NCBI RefSeq assembly: GCF_030867095.1
Contig: NC_081826.1
Coordinates: 43,936,001 to 44,000,000, forward strand
DNA length: 64,000 bases
Direction of reading: 5' to 3'
From: Alligator mississippiensis
Lineage: Eukaryota; Chordata; Crocodylia; Alligatoridae
The position numbers and the translations under genes were made by a program. The notes under the pieces were generated by a model. It ran no database searches. It was not told the DNA's origin and saw only the letters and a program-made list of their open reading frames with translations. Positions 1 to 62,399 of this stretch are shown here, one piece after another. The first letter of the stretch is position 1; each line of letters begins with the position of its first letter.

Positions 1-1560
1 TAAATTAGAAGTATAGTTTTTCCCTTTCTTGAATGCTTGATAAAGTAGATAAGCAAGGAAAACATCTTCTGAAAACAATGTCAGATTTTTTTCTTTACTT
101 GGCAGTGTTTTAACAGGAAGGGTTAAGTTTGGGGGCACAATTTGGGGAGAGTTTATTACATAATCATCTTTATTAATGTTTCATCTATTTTTATAATTTA
201 TCTTAGTTTATAAAATGACTCCCCCAGGAGAGAAAGTTATCATGCCTGGCTTGAAACTTTCAGGATTTACAAGCAACTGAGAATAGAAGCCATTTTAAGA
301 AAGTTGAACTATAGTGGGAACTGCTATTACACCATAATACTGGATTTTCAGAGAATATGCTGCTTGTAAAAATCTCTTTAGCATAATTAAAACTCTGAAT
401 CAAGAGACTACAATAATGAGTTTAAGCTATGCTCCAATCTAAAAGTAACAGTGAAGATCAACATGCCAAGGCGGGTGAATATTAAAGTTGTCTCAAACAA
501 AGAAAATTAAATAACACTCTTCATATTAAATGCCTCATTTCTTGTGCTTTACTGCCATCTGCTGCCAATCACTTACTTTGTGGTAGCTAATGATTTTTTT
601 ATTTCAGAGCTGTCCAACTTGCTGCCCACAGGCTCCTGCTCAGCCACAGCTCCCCAGCACTCCTGCTGATGCCAGGGTCTTTGGTCTCCCCTTCCCTCCT
701 CTAACTTCTGCTTCTGTTCCCACCCATGGGGGCAGTGTGGCCTGACTTGCAGGAGCCTGGGGAGTCAATGCAGCTCAGGTGGCTGGTGGGAAGCAGGAGT
801 CCACGTGGTGTGCTGGGGTAGCAGCTCAGAAGTTCTATATGGAGAATGTAGGTAACATACAGACACCACATATTGATTGTGTGTTGGGTTTCAGAAACAT
901 TTTAAGCACTGATGTAAAAATTATTACTCCAAACTAATAGCATTGATATATGCATTTATTTAAATGACATCATTTACAATCTGAGGGATTTTGATAAAGA
1001 ATACCTCATGAAAAACTCCTGGCATGCCATGGGTGTAAGATGATCTTAAAGTGTTTTGCTCTTATGTTTGCACATACTGTATTTGTACATGTGAAATGAA
1101 AAAATGAATCTCTGTGCTTAATGCTCCATCAGAGGCAGAAGGACACGTCTGTGCTGACAGTACTGGCTGAACTTTCAGAATTCTTGCTTCCTGACGTACT
1201 TATCTGATGGAGACTTTACTTTCCAAATTTACGAAAACCAGGAGAGTCAATGAGAGTGATACGGTGATTAGATCAGCTCTGTATAAATGCCTGAACTTTC
1301 TGTTGTGGGCAGAAATTGGTTAAATTTTTGTCCTAGAGGACTGATGAAACCAAATGTGAACAATTAACTTTAACATTTTTAAGAAAAAAAATTATACTTA
1401 TATTTTTAAATGGACATAAAATAAGTGCCTTAAACAAGGGCAAGGAAGACGATCAGCACAGAGCTATTCTGCTTTTTTTTTTTTCTACTTTGCCTTCCAC
1501 CAAATTGCACTAGTTAACCAACTGCTATTTCACGTCCTCTCTGCAATCAACCAAAAAACC
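1..1560. other. Intergenic AT-rich DNA
   Basis: No gene recognised. A GC-richer patch at about 605-840 begins cagagctgtccaacttgc, which resembles a hAT terminus, but no right end was found. Confidence 0.6.
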
Positions 1561-1581
1561 CCTTCCTTTCCTGATGTTACC

Positions 1582-2240
1582 GTTAGACCCCGACTCCATG
1601 CAGCGCCCAACGACTAGGGAGACGATGATCCAATTGCCCATGCATCCTGTTACTCATTAGCCAGAGCAAGCAGGGAGCAAACACCAGCAGACATTGCTCG
1701 CAACGGCTTTATTCAGAATGGAGACAGCTTCAGACAGGAGTCCCAAAAAACCAACAAACCGGGGACCTGCAGTGAACAGTAGTTTTTTCCGACATTTATA
1801 CACTTTGGTTTATACTCATTAACATTCACTCTACACTCGCCCCTCCTATGTTCCACCCATTTCTCCTCCCATCTCAAGCTCTGCCTCTGTTTACTGTTTG
1901 CTTCATTAGCGTGAAATTGCCTATGTATTTCATTCATTTACATGTCTTTTTGCTATAAGCACATGTCTAAGACCTTGACTCCTGCTCTTCAGTCAATGGG
2001 CGGACTTTGACCAAAACCTGGAAGCTTCTGGAGGCTTCTTCACCAATCACCACCTTTTTGCATATATATTCATCTTGGATTCTGTTCCTAATTACGTGTT
2101 GTTTTTCACATTCCAGTCTGTTTTTCTGTCTCAGGTTGTACCATCTTCCACCCTTTTTTGGGCCCCTGGATCTTTATCTCGCCCCTTGCTGTAGCTGGTT
2201 CACAGCACAGACTTAATTGCTGCTTTTTCCAGAAAATGGT
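1582..2240 (-). mobile_element. LTR fossil (minus orientation), family A
   Basis: LTR-like sequence ending in GTCTAAC on the minus strand at about 1582, with AATAAAG about 130 bases upstream of that end. About 400 bases (1582-1985) match the copy at 53807-54291 in the opposite orientation; the remaining U3 side to about 2240 is less certain. No internal genes are attached, so it looks like a solo LTR. It is diverged from its partner and old. Confidence 0.65.
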
Positions 2241-2794
2241 TGACACAGTTAAGATGATTATTTAGCATAAGCAAACAGCTGGCTTAGCTATCATTCTGCC
2301 TTGTGGTTAGACCTGTGCTAGGCCACAGGTCATGCCTTTATTCAGCTGCAAGTCCAGTGCTCCCCAAGATCCAAGTATAGTCACCCTAACAGTTACTACT
2401 CTGGAGTAAGCAGTTTTCCTGGAGGAATTCAAGTAACTGTTTACTGTAGAGGATAATCTTGCAAAACTGGAAGTGTAATTAAATTTCTCATCATTGTAGA
2501 TATCTCTTTCTTTAGTTCTCTGGTACACACACAGAGTGTGCTACCTCTTTTTAGAAATGAGACCAGTAAAACCACCTAATCTAACAGGATGGGACCCTGA
2601 GAGGCCAAAGAAGTCAACACAGTAGGGGCCAGGTGGTGGCCAGGAGAGATGGTTTTGTCACTCTAGCACCCACCTTATTACACCATGCACGTGGCATGGC
2701 AGGAAGTGTGATGCCTGGGAAAGGATGTAAAATTCCTCTAATCCCAATCACATCATTATTTTAATGTCTATCAGGTGCCCTAATTCCAAGTGTA

Positions 2795-3370
2795 CAGGCA
2801 GTCCTCAACTTACAACCTTTTGAATTAGAATGTTTCACACTTACATTTATAAATTAACACCCTGTTTCAACTTTATGATGTCAGTTTTGACTTTACAACA
2901 CTTGATCTGATGTGATGCCATGCTAGCAAACAAGTTTGCTGTGTTGCCCATCTCCCTGGAGAACATCTGTCCAAACCTCCTTGGACACTTTCTTTAAGAA
3001 AGCAGACAAGGCTCCAGAAAAACCTGCAGCCAAGGCTCCTGAGACGACTCCAGCCAAGAACCCTTCAAAAAGTCCAACCAAGAGCCCTTCAAAAAGTCCA
3101 GCAAAGTCACGTCAAAGAAGTCCTTCCAAATCAATATGATTGCCATTTATAATATAAATACCTTAATGTAGCTATATGACTCATCTATAATTGATCCAGT
3201 ACAAAATTCTGGGGTATTTTTGGTGAAAATAGGGTATCAGGTCTTGGTTCAGGAACCAATCCCCATTTATAACATTGTTTCTTATGAGAAAATTAGTTCT
3301 GAGTTACAATGTTTTGACTTAAGATGCAGTTTTCAGGAACCAATTGTGTCATAAGTCTGAGGACTGCCTG
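2795..3370 (+). mobile_element. Tigger/pogo-type non-autonomous element
   Basis: 576-bp element flanked by TA (2793-2794 and 3371-3372), as for the Tc1/mariner/pogo superfamily. The ends are inverted: left CAGGCAGTCCTCAACTTACA, right (reversed) CAGGCAGTCCTCAGACTTAT. The interior keeps the C-terminal end of a Tigger-like transposase, TSLDTFFKKADKAPEKP, followed by a Ser/Lys/Pro repeat tail (SPSKSPTKSPSKSPAKS) in a 67-codon frame at 2936-3139. The DDE domain is absent. Confidence 0.85.
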
Positions 3371-3437
3371 TATTTGTGAAAACTCTTCTCCAGGTTGAAT
3401 GACAAAGAGGATATTATAGTATTCCTTCCCTCTAGAT

Positions 3438-4819
3438 CAGTGGTCTCCAACCTTTTTAAGGTGATCACTTTTTGAAGGAAAGCACAACCTAGGATGTACA
3501 ACTCCCCTCCCCCCCAGCAGGTCGGGGGGGGACGACACAGAGGTGGATTAAGGTGTACTGGGGCCCTGGGCAAGCACAAAATTGGAGGTCCCCTCCCCCC
3601 ATGGGAACTGAGTTATAGGGCGGGGGGGAGGGGAGAAGGGCCCCTTCTCCTCCTAGTGCTGGTAGGGAGGCTGGGTGAACCACGCTGGGCTGGGGGGCAC
3701 TTGCCTGCCTCTTCTCCCTGCTCCCTTCCCCTATTATGGCCAAATGTACACTCTACTCTCACTCTGCACATGAACACAGACCCACCTACAGACACACACA
3801 CACAGACACACAAAAAGACACAGACAGACATAGATGGACACACACACACTTTCCTATCACAGGACCGTCCCCTCCCCCCCCCCCCCCCCACTCTAGATCA
3901 CACAGAGGCAGCCCTCTGCCACCCTTGCACAAACTGCCTGTAGCTCAGTCTTGCTCCCCGCCTGGCCCATTACACTTACTTGCAAGGAGCTGCTGCCAAG
4001 CTGTCTCATGCAGCTACACAGATGCAGAGGGCTGGGCTGGGTGTGCTGTGCTGTGTCTGTGCAGGTGGGCGGCAGCCCTGGGAGGGGTGGCTGCAGGGGG
4101 GCTAAGATGAATTTTGTGGGGCTATAGCCGCCAAGGCCCTGCCAGCACCACCACCTGCAAAGGTGCAGCGCTGTGTGGTGCTCCTAGCTTGACCTGGCCG
4201 CAACCACCCACCCCCCTCCCCCTGGCTTGCCCCCACCCCGCCAGAGGGGGCACCACCCAGCCCACCCCTCCTCCCCCAGGTGTGGCACAGCTCTCTTGGC
4301 CCAACCCCAGCCCTGCCCTCCCCCCCCCAGCCCCATTTGGTGGAGTGAATCCGCTTCCAGCTCCTACGGAAGCAAATGTGAAAGCCACAGTTTTAAACTT
4401 GGCACCAAAAATGCCCACTGAGTTTAAAACTGTGGCTTTCACTTCCCTGCTGATGAGGTTCCTGGGGCAACCACCCTGCCCCACACACAGATCAGGGGGA
4501 AGCATGTGCACCCCAGGCTTCCACTGTGGTGCCTGCAGTGGCGGAAGCCCCGCCCCCCACACCTGGACTAGCCGACTGGGCTCCACCCTCCCCCGGTGGC
4601 AGGTGGCACAGAGAGGGATTGTCCCACTCCCACAGCCTGGCCCAAGAGGCAGGGGCCGTGGCTCAGCCCAGCCACATGCATCTTGCTGCTCCCCATGTGT
4701 GACCCACCGCTCTTGATCATGGAGCCTCTGACAATCGATTTCAGTCTGGGTGGGCTGAGCCCTCCCAGACGGAGATCGACTGTCAGAGGCTCCCCGATAC
4801 AGCAGGTTGGTGACCACTG
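3438..4819. mobile_element. hAT non-autonomous element with perfect 8-bp TSD
   Basis: 1382-bp GC-rich element. It begins CAGTGGTCTCCAACC and ends, reversed, CAGTGGTCACCAACC. The 8-mer CTCTAGAT flanks both sides (3430-3437 and 4820-4827) exactly. It includes a (CA)n-rich stretch, a C16 run near 3874-3889 and an internal palindrome listed separately. The many open frames inside are compositional; no transposase was recognised. Confidence 0.88.
4378..4442. repeat. Perfect 21-bp inverted repeat with 23-nt loop
   Basis: GTGAAAGCCACAGTTTTAAAC at 4378-4398, shown here only by its ends GTGAAAGCC...TTTTAAAC, is repeated inverted at 4422-4442 without mismatch. The loop is 4399-4421. It sits inside the hAT element at 3438-4819 and could form a strong hairpin. 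Confidence 0.9.
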
Positions 4820-4827
4820 CTCTAGAT

Positions 4828-7200
4828 CCTCCCAAAGTCATGGAAATAGAGCCCTGAATCACCACTATTTAAAACACAAACAATATAAAAAAAAAAGTCC
4901 AGAAATCCTTAAAAAACCCCTTAGTCTGCTGAGAGACACCAATACAAAGGATTGATTGAAATTTCATACAGTTTATTGTAAAGTATTAACAAGCATGAAA
5001 TAGAAGTTGGTTAACTGGACATGAAAAAGAAGTCTTGCAACTGTACATTAATAAAAACAAAATGATAACATTGAGTTGGAAAATTAATCACAGGAGTTAT
5101 TTCTTAAAAAAAAAATTCCAACAAAATGAGAATAAAGTTCAATCAGTGCATATCACATATCTAAGGGAATAAAAACAACTCAATTGGCTCTCAGAGGCTT
5201 TGACCCCTGCAGTTATTTCATAACTGTATTGTCTGAACCTGAACCTGTGTTGTCTGAACCTATTAGCCTGTTACCTAAATGCCCAAATAAAGAAAAGCAG
5301 GGGATGACACCTAACTAATGCTGTGAGAACTTTTGTATACTCATTGAAAATTTGTTTTTGACAAAAATTATGCCCCTTCACTAAAACTCTTCCAAACTGA
5401 AAGGATGCTAACATTTTTAAATGCCCTTTCCCAAACTAGCAATTAATGGTATGTATAAACTGAAAAAATGGGGTTGCAATTCTAGCAGGGGTAGGCTTAT
5501 CTGTTGTAGCTTTAATCTGTCTAGCAAAGGTATCAATATCAGTGAAGATGTGGCAGCCTGGGCTAGCTTCCAGAGCCCACACCCAGGATCCCTAGAGGGC
5601 CTGCTCGTTGGTTAATAATCTTCCCAAAATCTAAGATATCTTGTTTTTGCTGCTACTGTTACAAGCTAGATTAAAGACACCACGGGTATATTACTAAACA
5701 TTTTTCATTTTACATATGGACTTAAACCAAGTTACTACGTTCTGGTGAATTAAATCTTCAGCTTTTCAAAGGGGTATGTCTATTCAGGAAGAACAACCTC
5801 TTGATAACCTCATTTAGCTTCTCCAATAAGCAAATTCTCATTTCTCCTAATCTGAGACAATTATGATGATACCCATGGCAGGCAACAAAAAAGCATGCAG
5901 CCCCTCAAGGACGGTTCTACAAATACCTAGTGTCTCTCTAAATTTAAAATTACTAAAATGGTTACAATATGATAACATTTTGGAAAATGCTGTTAGAAAA
6001 GGAAGAACAAGGCAGGCTAACTTACCAACTGTGTTGAAGAAACTTTGATGCATCTAGAAATTATCAATGATTTTCAACAGTGAATGTTATTGGAGGATCA
6101 TTAGCACTGTGAAATGTATACTTTTAAGATGTTTCATTTTGTACTTGAATTGTGACTACAATATGTGGAACTCATAGCTGTGGGAGCTTGCTATTTGTTG
6201 GTACAGGGAGAGCCCGGGATAGTGATCCCTGGGCTCCCCCTGAACTGGCAATAAGGTGTTATAGAATCTTATCCTGGATCCTACAATCACACCTCCTGCC
6301 ATGCACAGGTGGCATAGCTTGAGGCATGATTGTGTGGACTGTACATTAGATCTCATTGTGCCTTTACCTGCATCTGTAGAGGGGGCCTTTATGACTGAAC
6401 TGCCTCCATACCAGGTGACCAGACTGCTTTAGTGCTGCCAATAGAGTTAAAGCAAACCATTGTAGTATATAGTTAATACAAAAACTTAACTTATTAAGCT
6501 TACAAAATACAAATTAAGAGGTAAAATAACTGACTAGCTATGATTTAAGCCACAAATAAAAACATTATAGAATACAGAAGTGACTATGTAAAATGGTACT
6601 TTGTCAGCAGATCTGTACTGAATCCATTTATGATTTACTCAATACAAAATAAGTTCCCATAATCTTTTATATTTGTTAGTTCTATGGGGAAAACATAATT
6701 AAATGAGCTAAACCATAGTCTATCTTGTATATCAACAAAAGAACTGATTAGTCAGTTCTGTTAAGTAATATCTGTGCAAATGTATTAAAGACCATGGGAT
6801 GGTACAAATACCATGACAGCATAACCGTAGCTTGCAGAAATTTTATTACCAGCCAAAGTTTACAAGATGGTAAAAGGCTCAGGTCACAAGTTTGGCACCA
6901 GAGGAAAACTTATTTATATTTATGAAGAATATATCTGTGGAGCATGAAACATTTGTGAAGCATCTCTAAAGCACTGAGAAACAAACAGCACTGTTACCAG
7001 ATTTGCCTGTCAGTTTGGGGTGTGCTCATTTATTAGGGGTACGTTTCTGTGGTCTCTGTAGTAATATCAGTGTGCTGCTTATGTTACTTGTGTTTCTATA
7101 TGGAGCTGTATCTCTCCCTTGTGCAAGTCCTCACTCCCAACTGACCTATCTTGCAGGACTCAGGTTCAATGGGGCTGGGTTCCTCCAACCACTGAATCAG
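4828..7200. other. Intergenic DNA, no gene seen
   Basis: AT-rich. A short GC palindrome (agcccgggat...atccctgggct, about 6210-6235) lies in a GC-richer patch. Nothing else was recognised. Confidence 0.6.
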
Positions 7201-7560
7201 TCAAACACACATACACACACAGATTAACAGGGCACACCTGAGCTGGGCTGGGTTATTCAGCATTGACAGGCTAACACCCTCATATGCCTTGAACTCAGTT
7301 CATCAGGGCAACAATAAAATGCAGTCAGACACAAGCACGTGGGTTAACAGAGCACATCCGAGTCAAGCCAGGTTATTCAGCATTGACAGGCTGACACCCT
7401 TATGTGCTTTGAACTCAGTTCATCCCTTATTTCAGAAGGACAATAATAAATGCAGTTAGACACACACTAACAGAGTCAGGCCCAGCCTGCTCAGACATAT
7501 CAGCACTTTCAGCTGATACCCTCACACGCCTCAAAACTCAGCACTTCCCAATCTCTTGTC
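7201..7560. repeat. Tandem repeat, three units of about 105-131 bp
   Basis: Units at 7201-7324, 7325-7455 and 7456-7560 share gttattcagcattgacaggc, tgaactcagttcatc and aataaatgcag. The third is the most diverged. Intergenic; no coding meaning seen. Confidence 0.75.
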
Positions 7561-7619
7561 ACAATGGTCCTAGTAGTAACTCCCTTGATGAGCAGACCCC
7601 ACCATAATTTTGGGCATTA

Positions 7620-7892
7620 CAGGGATCTTTGTGTTAGGTAAAAGAGGCGTTGCTGCAGAGCAAATGGGGAGGTCAAGGGGAAGGAAGAGTAAGTGAGGTT
7701 CAGACAGAGAGTATAGCAACCATCTTGACCATAAAAGTTATTTATTGCCAGATATATGAACTTATGATGACACCAGTAGTAACAGCCATACAAGAGAGAC
7801 CAATAAAACAGTTACAATATTACATAGTTGTAATTAGGTATTTGGGGAGAGCTAGCTCAAGTTTGATCAGCAAAAGTCAGGCTCCTGGAGTC

Positions 7893-7931
<39 letters not shown>

Positions 7932-8720
7932 GAGAGTTGGGGTCCCACCACTCAGCGAAGCTTGAACCAGTCGTGGTTCCCAAGTGTTTGTTGGAGCTTG
8001 CAGACAGGCAGAGCCCTCAGCACGATTGATGAAGGGGTTCCAGGCAGAAAAGGAGTGGAACTGGTGCAGCTTTTGGATCCAAGCACCAGGAAAGAAACTT
8101 GAGCTTGAGTAGGGGTTTTTGTAGTGAACTAACAATGGCTGAAGGGAGAACACCAGGTTTGTTTATGGGTAAACAATGGCTCATATGCTGGATAACACGA
8201 ACTGATCATTCCTGGCTATGGGTGGCATAATTCTGAGGGAGCTCACAATACAGACAGGCAGATTCAGTGTTTTGGGTACCAATAAAGGAGTCATTACTAG
8301 AATTGGTCTGATAAATGCTGAGCTGGGTGTGTGTAGACGTGGGCTGATTACAATGGGAGCAGAGATTCCCCCATCATGCAGTGCTCCCCTGCTTCTCTGG
8401 TCCCAGAATTGAGTGCGGTCCTTGCCTTGGAATCTCTGTTCTCCATCCTGAGTGCTAATGAAGGTACTTTCCGGTCTCATTTCCCATTTAAATGAGTTGT
8501 CATCCGGTTTCATCTCTGATGCAAATGAGACCAGGGTAGTTGCTTCACTCTTATCACACTTGTTTGGAGCGCTTTAGATGCGTCTCCCCCTGCATCTTCA
8601 TTGTTTTTTGTAAGTCCTTCCTCTAATCAGTTCTTGTTCAGGTGGGTGGTGGGGTGGGGGCTGAGTCCATTGCGAGTCAGACAGGCTGTGCACTGTGCCA
8701 GGGTTCCCCAACAACACAGA
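7620..8720 (-). other. Unclassified repeat-like block downstream of TMEM67
   Basis: Moderately GC-rich intergenic stretch that stands out from its AT-rich surroundings. On the minus strand it starts tgttggggaaccctgg and includes a 110-codon open frame (8513-8181) with no recognised protein. It looks like LTR or other repeat debris, but its ends were not resolved. Confidence 0.35.
7892..7936. repeat. (GA)n/(GACA)n microsatellite
   Basis: About 45 bases of GA repeats interrupted by three GACA units. Confidence 0.9.
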
Positions 8721-9539
8721 GCTGAGAGGTAACAGCACAGAACCTCACATTGTCACAGAACCTCATACTTGTTAGGTCAGGGGTAGATTCACAGTTTAGT
8801 TAGCCATCATAACAGTTAACTGAGTTACTGTAAAACCAAAAGGTACTGTACCTGGTTTTCAAGCTATGACCTCCATTTTGTCCAGGCCAACACATGTATT
8901 GTTATGTGAACTAGCACTAGCTCATACAAGTGTTGCATTTTTCACATTCAGAACCCTTTGGGATAGAATGTGCTCAGTTAAAAGTACTATGCGTCTGAAT
9001 ACAATAATAGACTCAACCATCTCCATGCATAGGCAGTAGTGCACAGAAAGCATGTGCATAAGTAGATGGCTGTGCTAAGCTACATGTCCCTTAACACAGA
9101 TGTCCCACTGGGGGAGGGAAGGGGAAAAAAAAACCTGAGCAGACTCTCCTAATGTACCCTGACAACTGGAAATTCATCATGCTTTACCAAATGATGGTAA
9201 ACAGGCTGGACTAGCAAACAGCATTTGTTTTTGGATCGCTAACAAACTTGAGACTTAAGTCTATGAGATGTTAAAGATGTGTTACCACCACAGTTAAAAA
9301 AAAAAAATTACATAGCATCTTTACAGGAGTGTCTTTGTGTATATATGGAATAATTGCCTCATTTCAGGGAAGCACACAATTTATTTTAAAATACAATAAA
9401 TTCTACTGACTTCAATGGGACTTAAAACCAGTTTAAACACTCTTTGGTTGAATAGGTAAGCTTACCTGCATTGGTGCGTTTATAAAAAAAAAAATGTTGT
9501 TGCAAGGTCCTGCTGAATTAGCTTATGAAATAGTTACAA

Positions 9540-10402
9540 AATAGTGAAACTATTACTTCTTTATTGAAAATATATATATTATATTTTTTAAAAGACAGTC
9601 TCAGGGAGATGTTTCAAAGGAATACATAGTAGTTGGCACTTCACTATCTCCTGGACTTTAATCTGCCTATAAACCTTAATAGTTGTTAAAAAGCCGCTTA
9701 TTAAGTGGATTAAATTCCAATGGTTGAAACAGATCATACGGACATGTTCCTCATGTTAAAATCATAAGGGAAAAATGTCAGAAAAGGAGATAACCAGAAA
9801 ACACGTTAAAAACTAAAGTACAGCAAAAGAGGCACTTATGCAATATTTTTATCCCCAGATCTGAAAACCGTCCTGAAAGGTACATCTCACTACCTCTATT
9901 TTGCCAATCTAGAAACATTAATTTGGAATTTTGGGCCAATCTTTTGTTGTGTTCAAACTGAAATATACTTGATAAACATTTTTATAGTAAATTGAAAACA
10001 ATTCTTTAAGCAATTATGGGAACACATGTAAAAGAAGATTATAACTCCAGTTAGTGTCAGATGTACTGAAATTCTCTCTGAAAAATACACAATTCACACT
10101 CTTACTGAAGGCAATAAAAGGATTTTATCTTGTGCTAACAACAGTGCTAGTTTAACTTCCTACAGTGAAGACATGCCAAGGCATAATCTACCATTCCCTT
10201 AAGACATGTGGTTTAGTGTCCCAAACACAAATGTATCTGCAAATTGCAGAAAAATAAAAATCTTCTGCATACAGTATAAAATGAGACAAAATTGAATTAT
10301 TTACATTAAATATTTAACATAGTACTGCAAACTAATATGCAGTTAATAAACCTTTAAATCCATGATTCGCTCTTGGAAAAGGTCTTTCATCAAATGAGTC
10401 AA
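9540..10402 (-). other. TMEM67: Probable TMEM67 3' UTR
   Basis: AT-rich, non-coding sequence from the stop codon to the first canonical minus-strand AATAAA. No recognisable repeat was seen in it. The extent is inferred from the poly(A) signal only; a weaker ATTAAA lies at 9662-9657. Confidence 0.55.
9560..9565 (-). terminator. TMEM67: Candidate TMEM67 poly(A) signal AATAAA
   Basis: First AATAAA on the minus strand after the stop codon, about 840 bases downstream. A second AATAAA lies at 9385-9380, so alternative cleavage sites are possible. Confidence 0.5.
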
Positions 10403-61435
<51,033 letters not shown>

Positions 61436-61742
61436 GGCGACCGGGATCCCGCTGGCGGGGGTGGGGGAGGTCCGTAGCCAGACGTCGCTGCGGAGCGCAT
61501 GCGCGCCGTCTGTAGCAATCACGGCTCCCTATAGGCCGCCTGCGCGCGTCCGGGATGCAACCCGCCTATGCGTAGTGAAACCTGAACCTAGCACGCACGC
61601 GCAGTTAGCACCGGAAGTGACGCAACGCAAGCCGTACGCGCCTCCTCCTAGCGGGAAGCGGTTGGAGGCTCGCGCGTCTGTTGGCGGGAAGGTCAAAGGG
61701 GAGGGGGTCGCGCCTGCGCGATGCGGCGAGGTGTGGGGCGGC

Positions 61743-61751
61743 GCCATCTTG
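61743..61751 (+). promoter_or_regulatory. YY1-like site near a presumed plus-strand TSS
   Basis: GCCATCTTG matches the YY1 consensus (reverse of CAAGATGGC), which often marks the TSS or the first bases of 5' UTRs in CpG-island promoters. A plausible splice donor GTGAGG begins at 61775. Both suggest a short non-coding first exon of a gene running rightward. Confidence 0.4.
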
Positions 61752-62399
61752 TTGCTGCCTGACTTGGGCGCTGAGTGAGGGGACGGTTCCTCGCGCCTGT
61801 GTAGTGGGCACCGGTGTGTACGGCGGCGGGAGGCGGCTGCTCGCGCTGGGCCGCGTCGCCTGCTGGCTCGGAGGGGGGCGGGGCGGGGTTCCTCGGCGAC
61901 CGGCCGCCCCACGCTTGCAGAGGGCCAGAGGCGGGGGAGGGCGGGAGCGGCCTGTTCTCCCCGCCGGCCCCAGCGCCGGCTCTCGGCCCGGGCGGGAACG
62001 CGGGATGCGCCGCCAGCCGGCCCGAGCGGGCCGAGGAGCGGAGGACGGGGGCGGCGGGAGCCCAATGGCTGCGCACGGGAGCCGGGAGCCTCGGGCAGCA
62101 GGAGCGCGCGGCTGTCGCGCTGCGGGAAAGGGACCTCCTGCTTCGGCGTCGGCCACTTCTCACACCAGCCCCGGGCGCTGGTGCTTCGCTGCGTCCCCCG
62201 CTGGCTCCTGTGTGGGGCTCCGTCCTGGCGGCCTGCTGCGGAAAGGAGAAGGATGGGCGGCCCGGCTGTGGCACTGTGGGCCGGGCCCCGTTCCCGTGCG
62301 AGGAGATCGCTGCCTGCGTTGTGAAGTGGCATCAGAAATGGAGCTTGAGCTACGCAGGGTTTTAGGCTTGGAGCCGGTGGCTACCTAGGGTTTCACAAA

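Noticed and set aside
2936-3139. Lys/Ser/Pro-rich frame as a histone H1-like gene
   Set aside because: It lies between Tigger-type termini and its start reads as the C-terminal end of a transposase, so it is transposon remnant.
4114-4865. 200-codon and 247-codon overlapping frames
   Set aside because: Both lie wholly inside the hAT non-autonomous element and mirror its GC-rich composition and palindrome.
8181-8513. 110-codon minus-strand frame as a gene
   Set aside because: No recognised protein, surrounded by repeat-like DNA, no splice or promoter signals.
61681-62388. Open frames of up to 267 codons on both strands in the CpG island
   Set aside because: Arg/Pro/Gly/Ala-rich translations overlapping in several frames, no domain and no conserved motif; typical GC-content artefacts.
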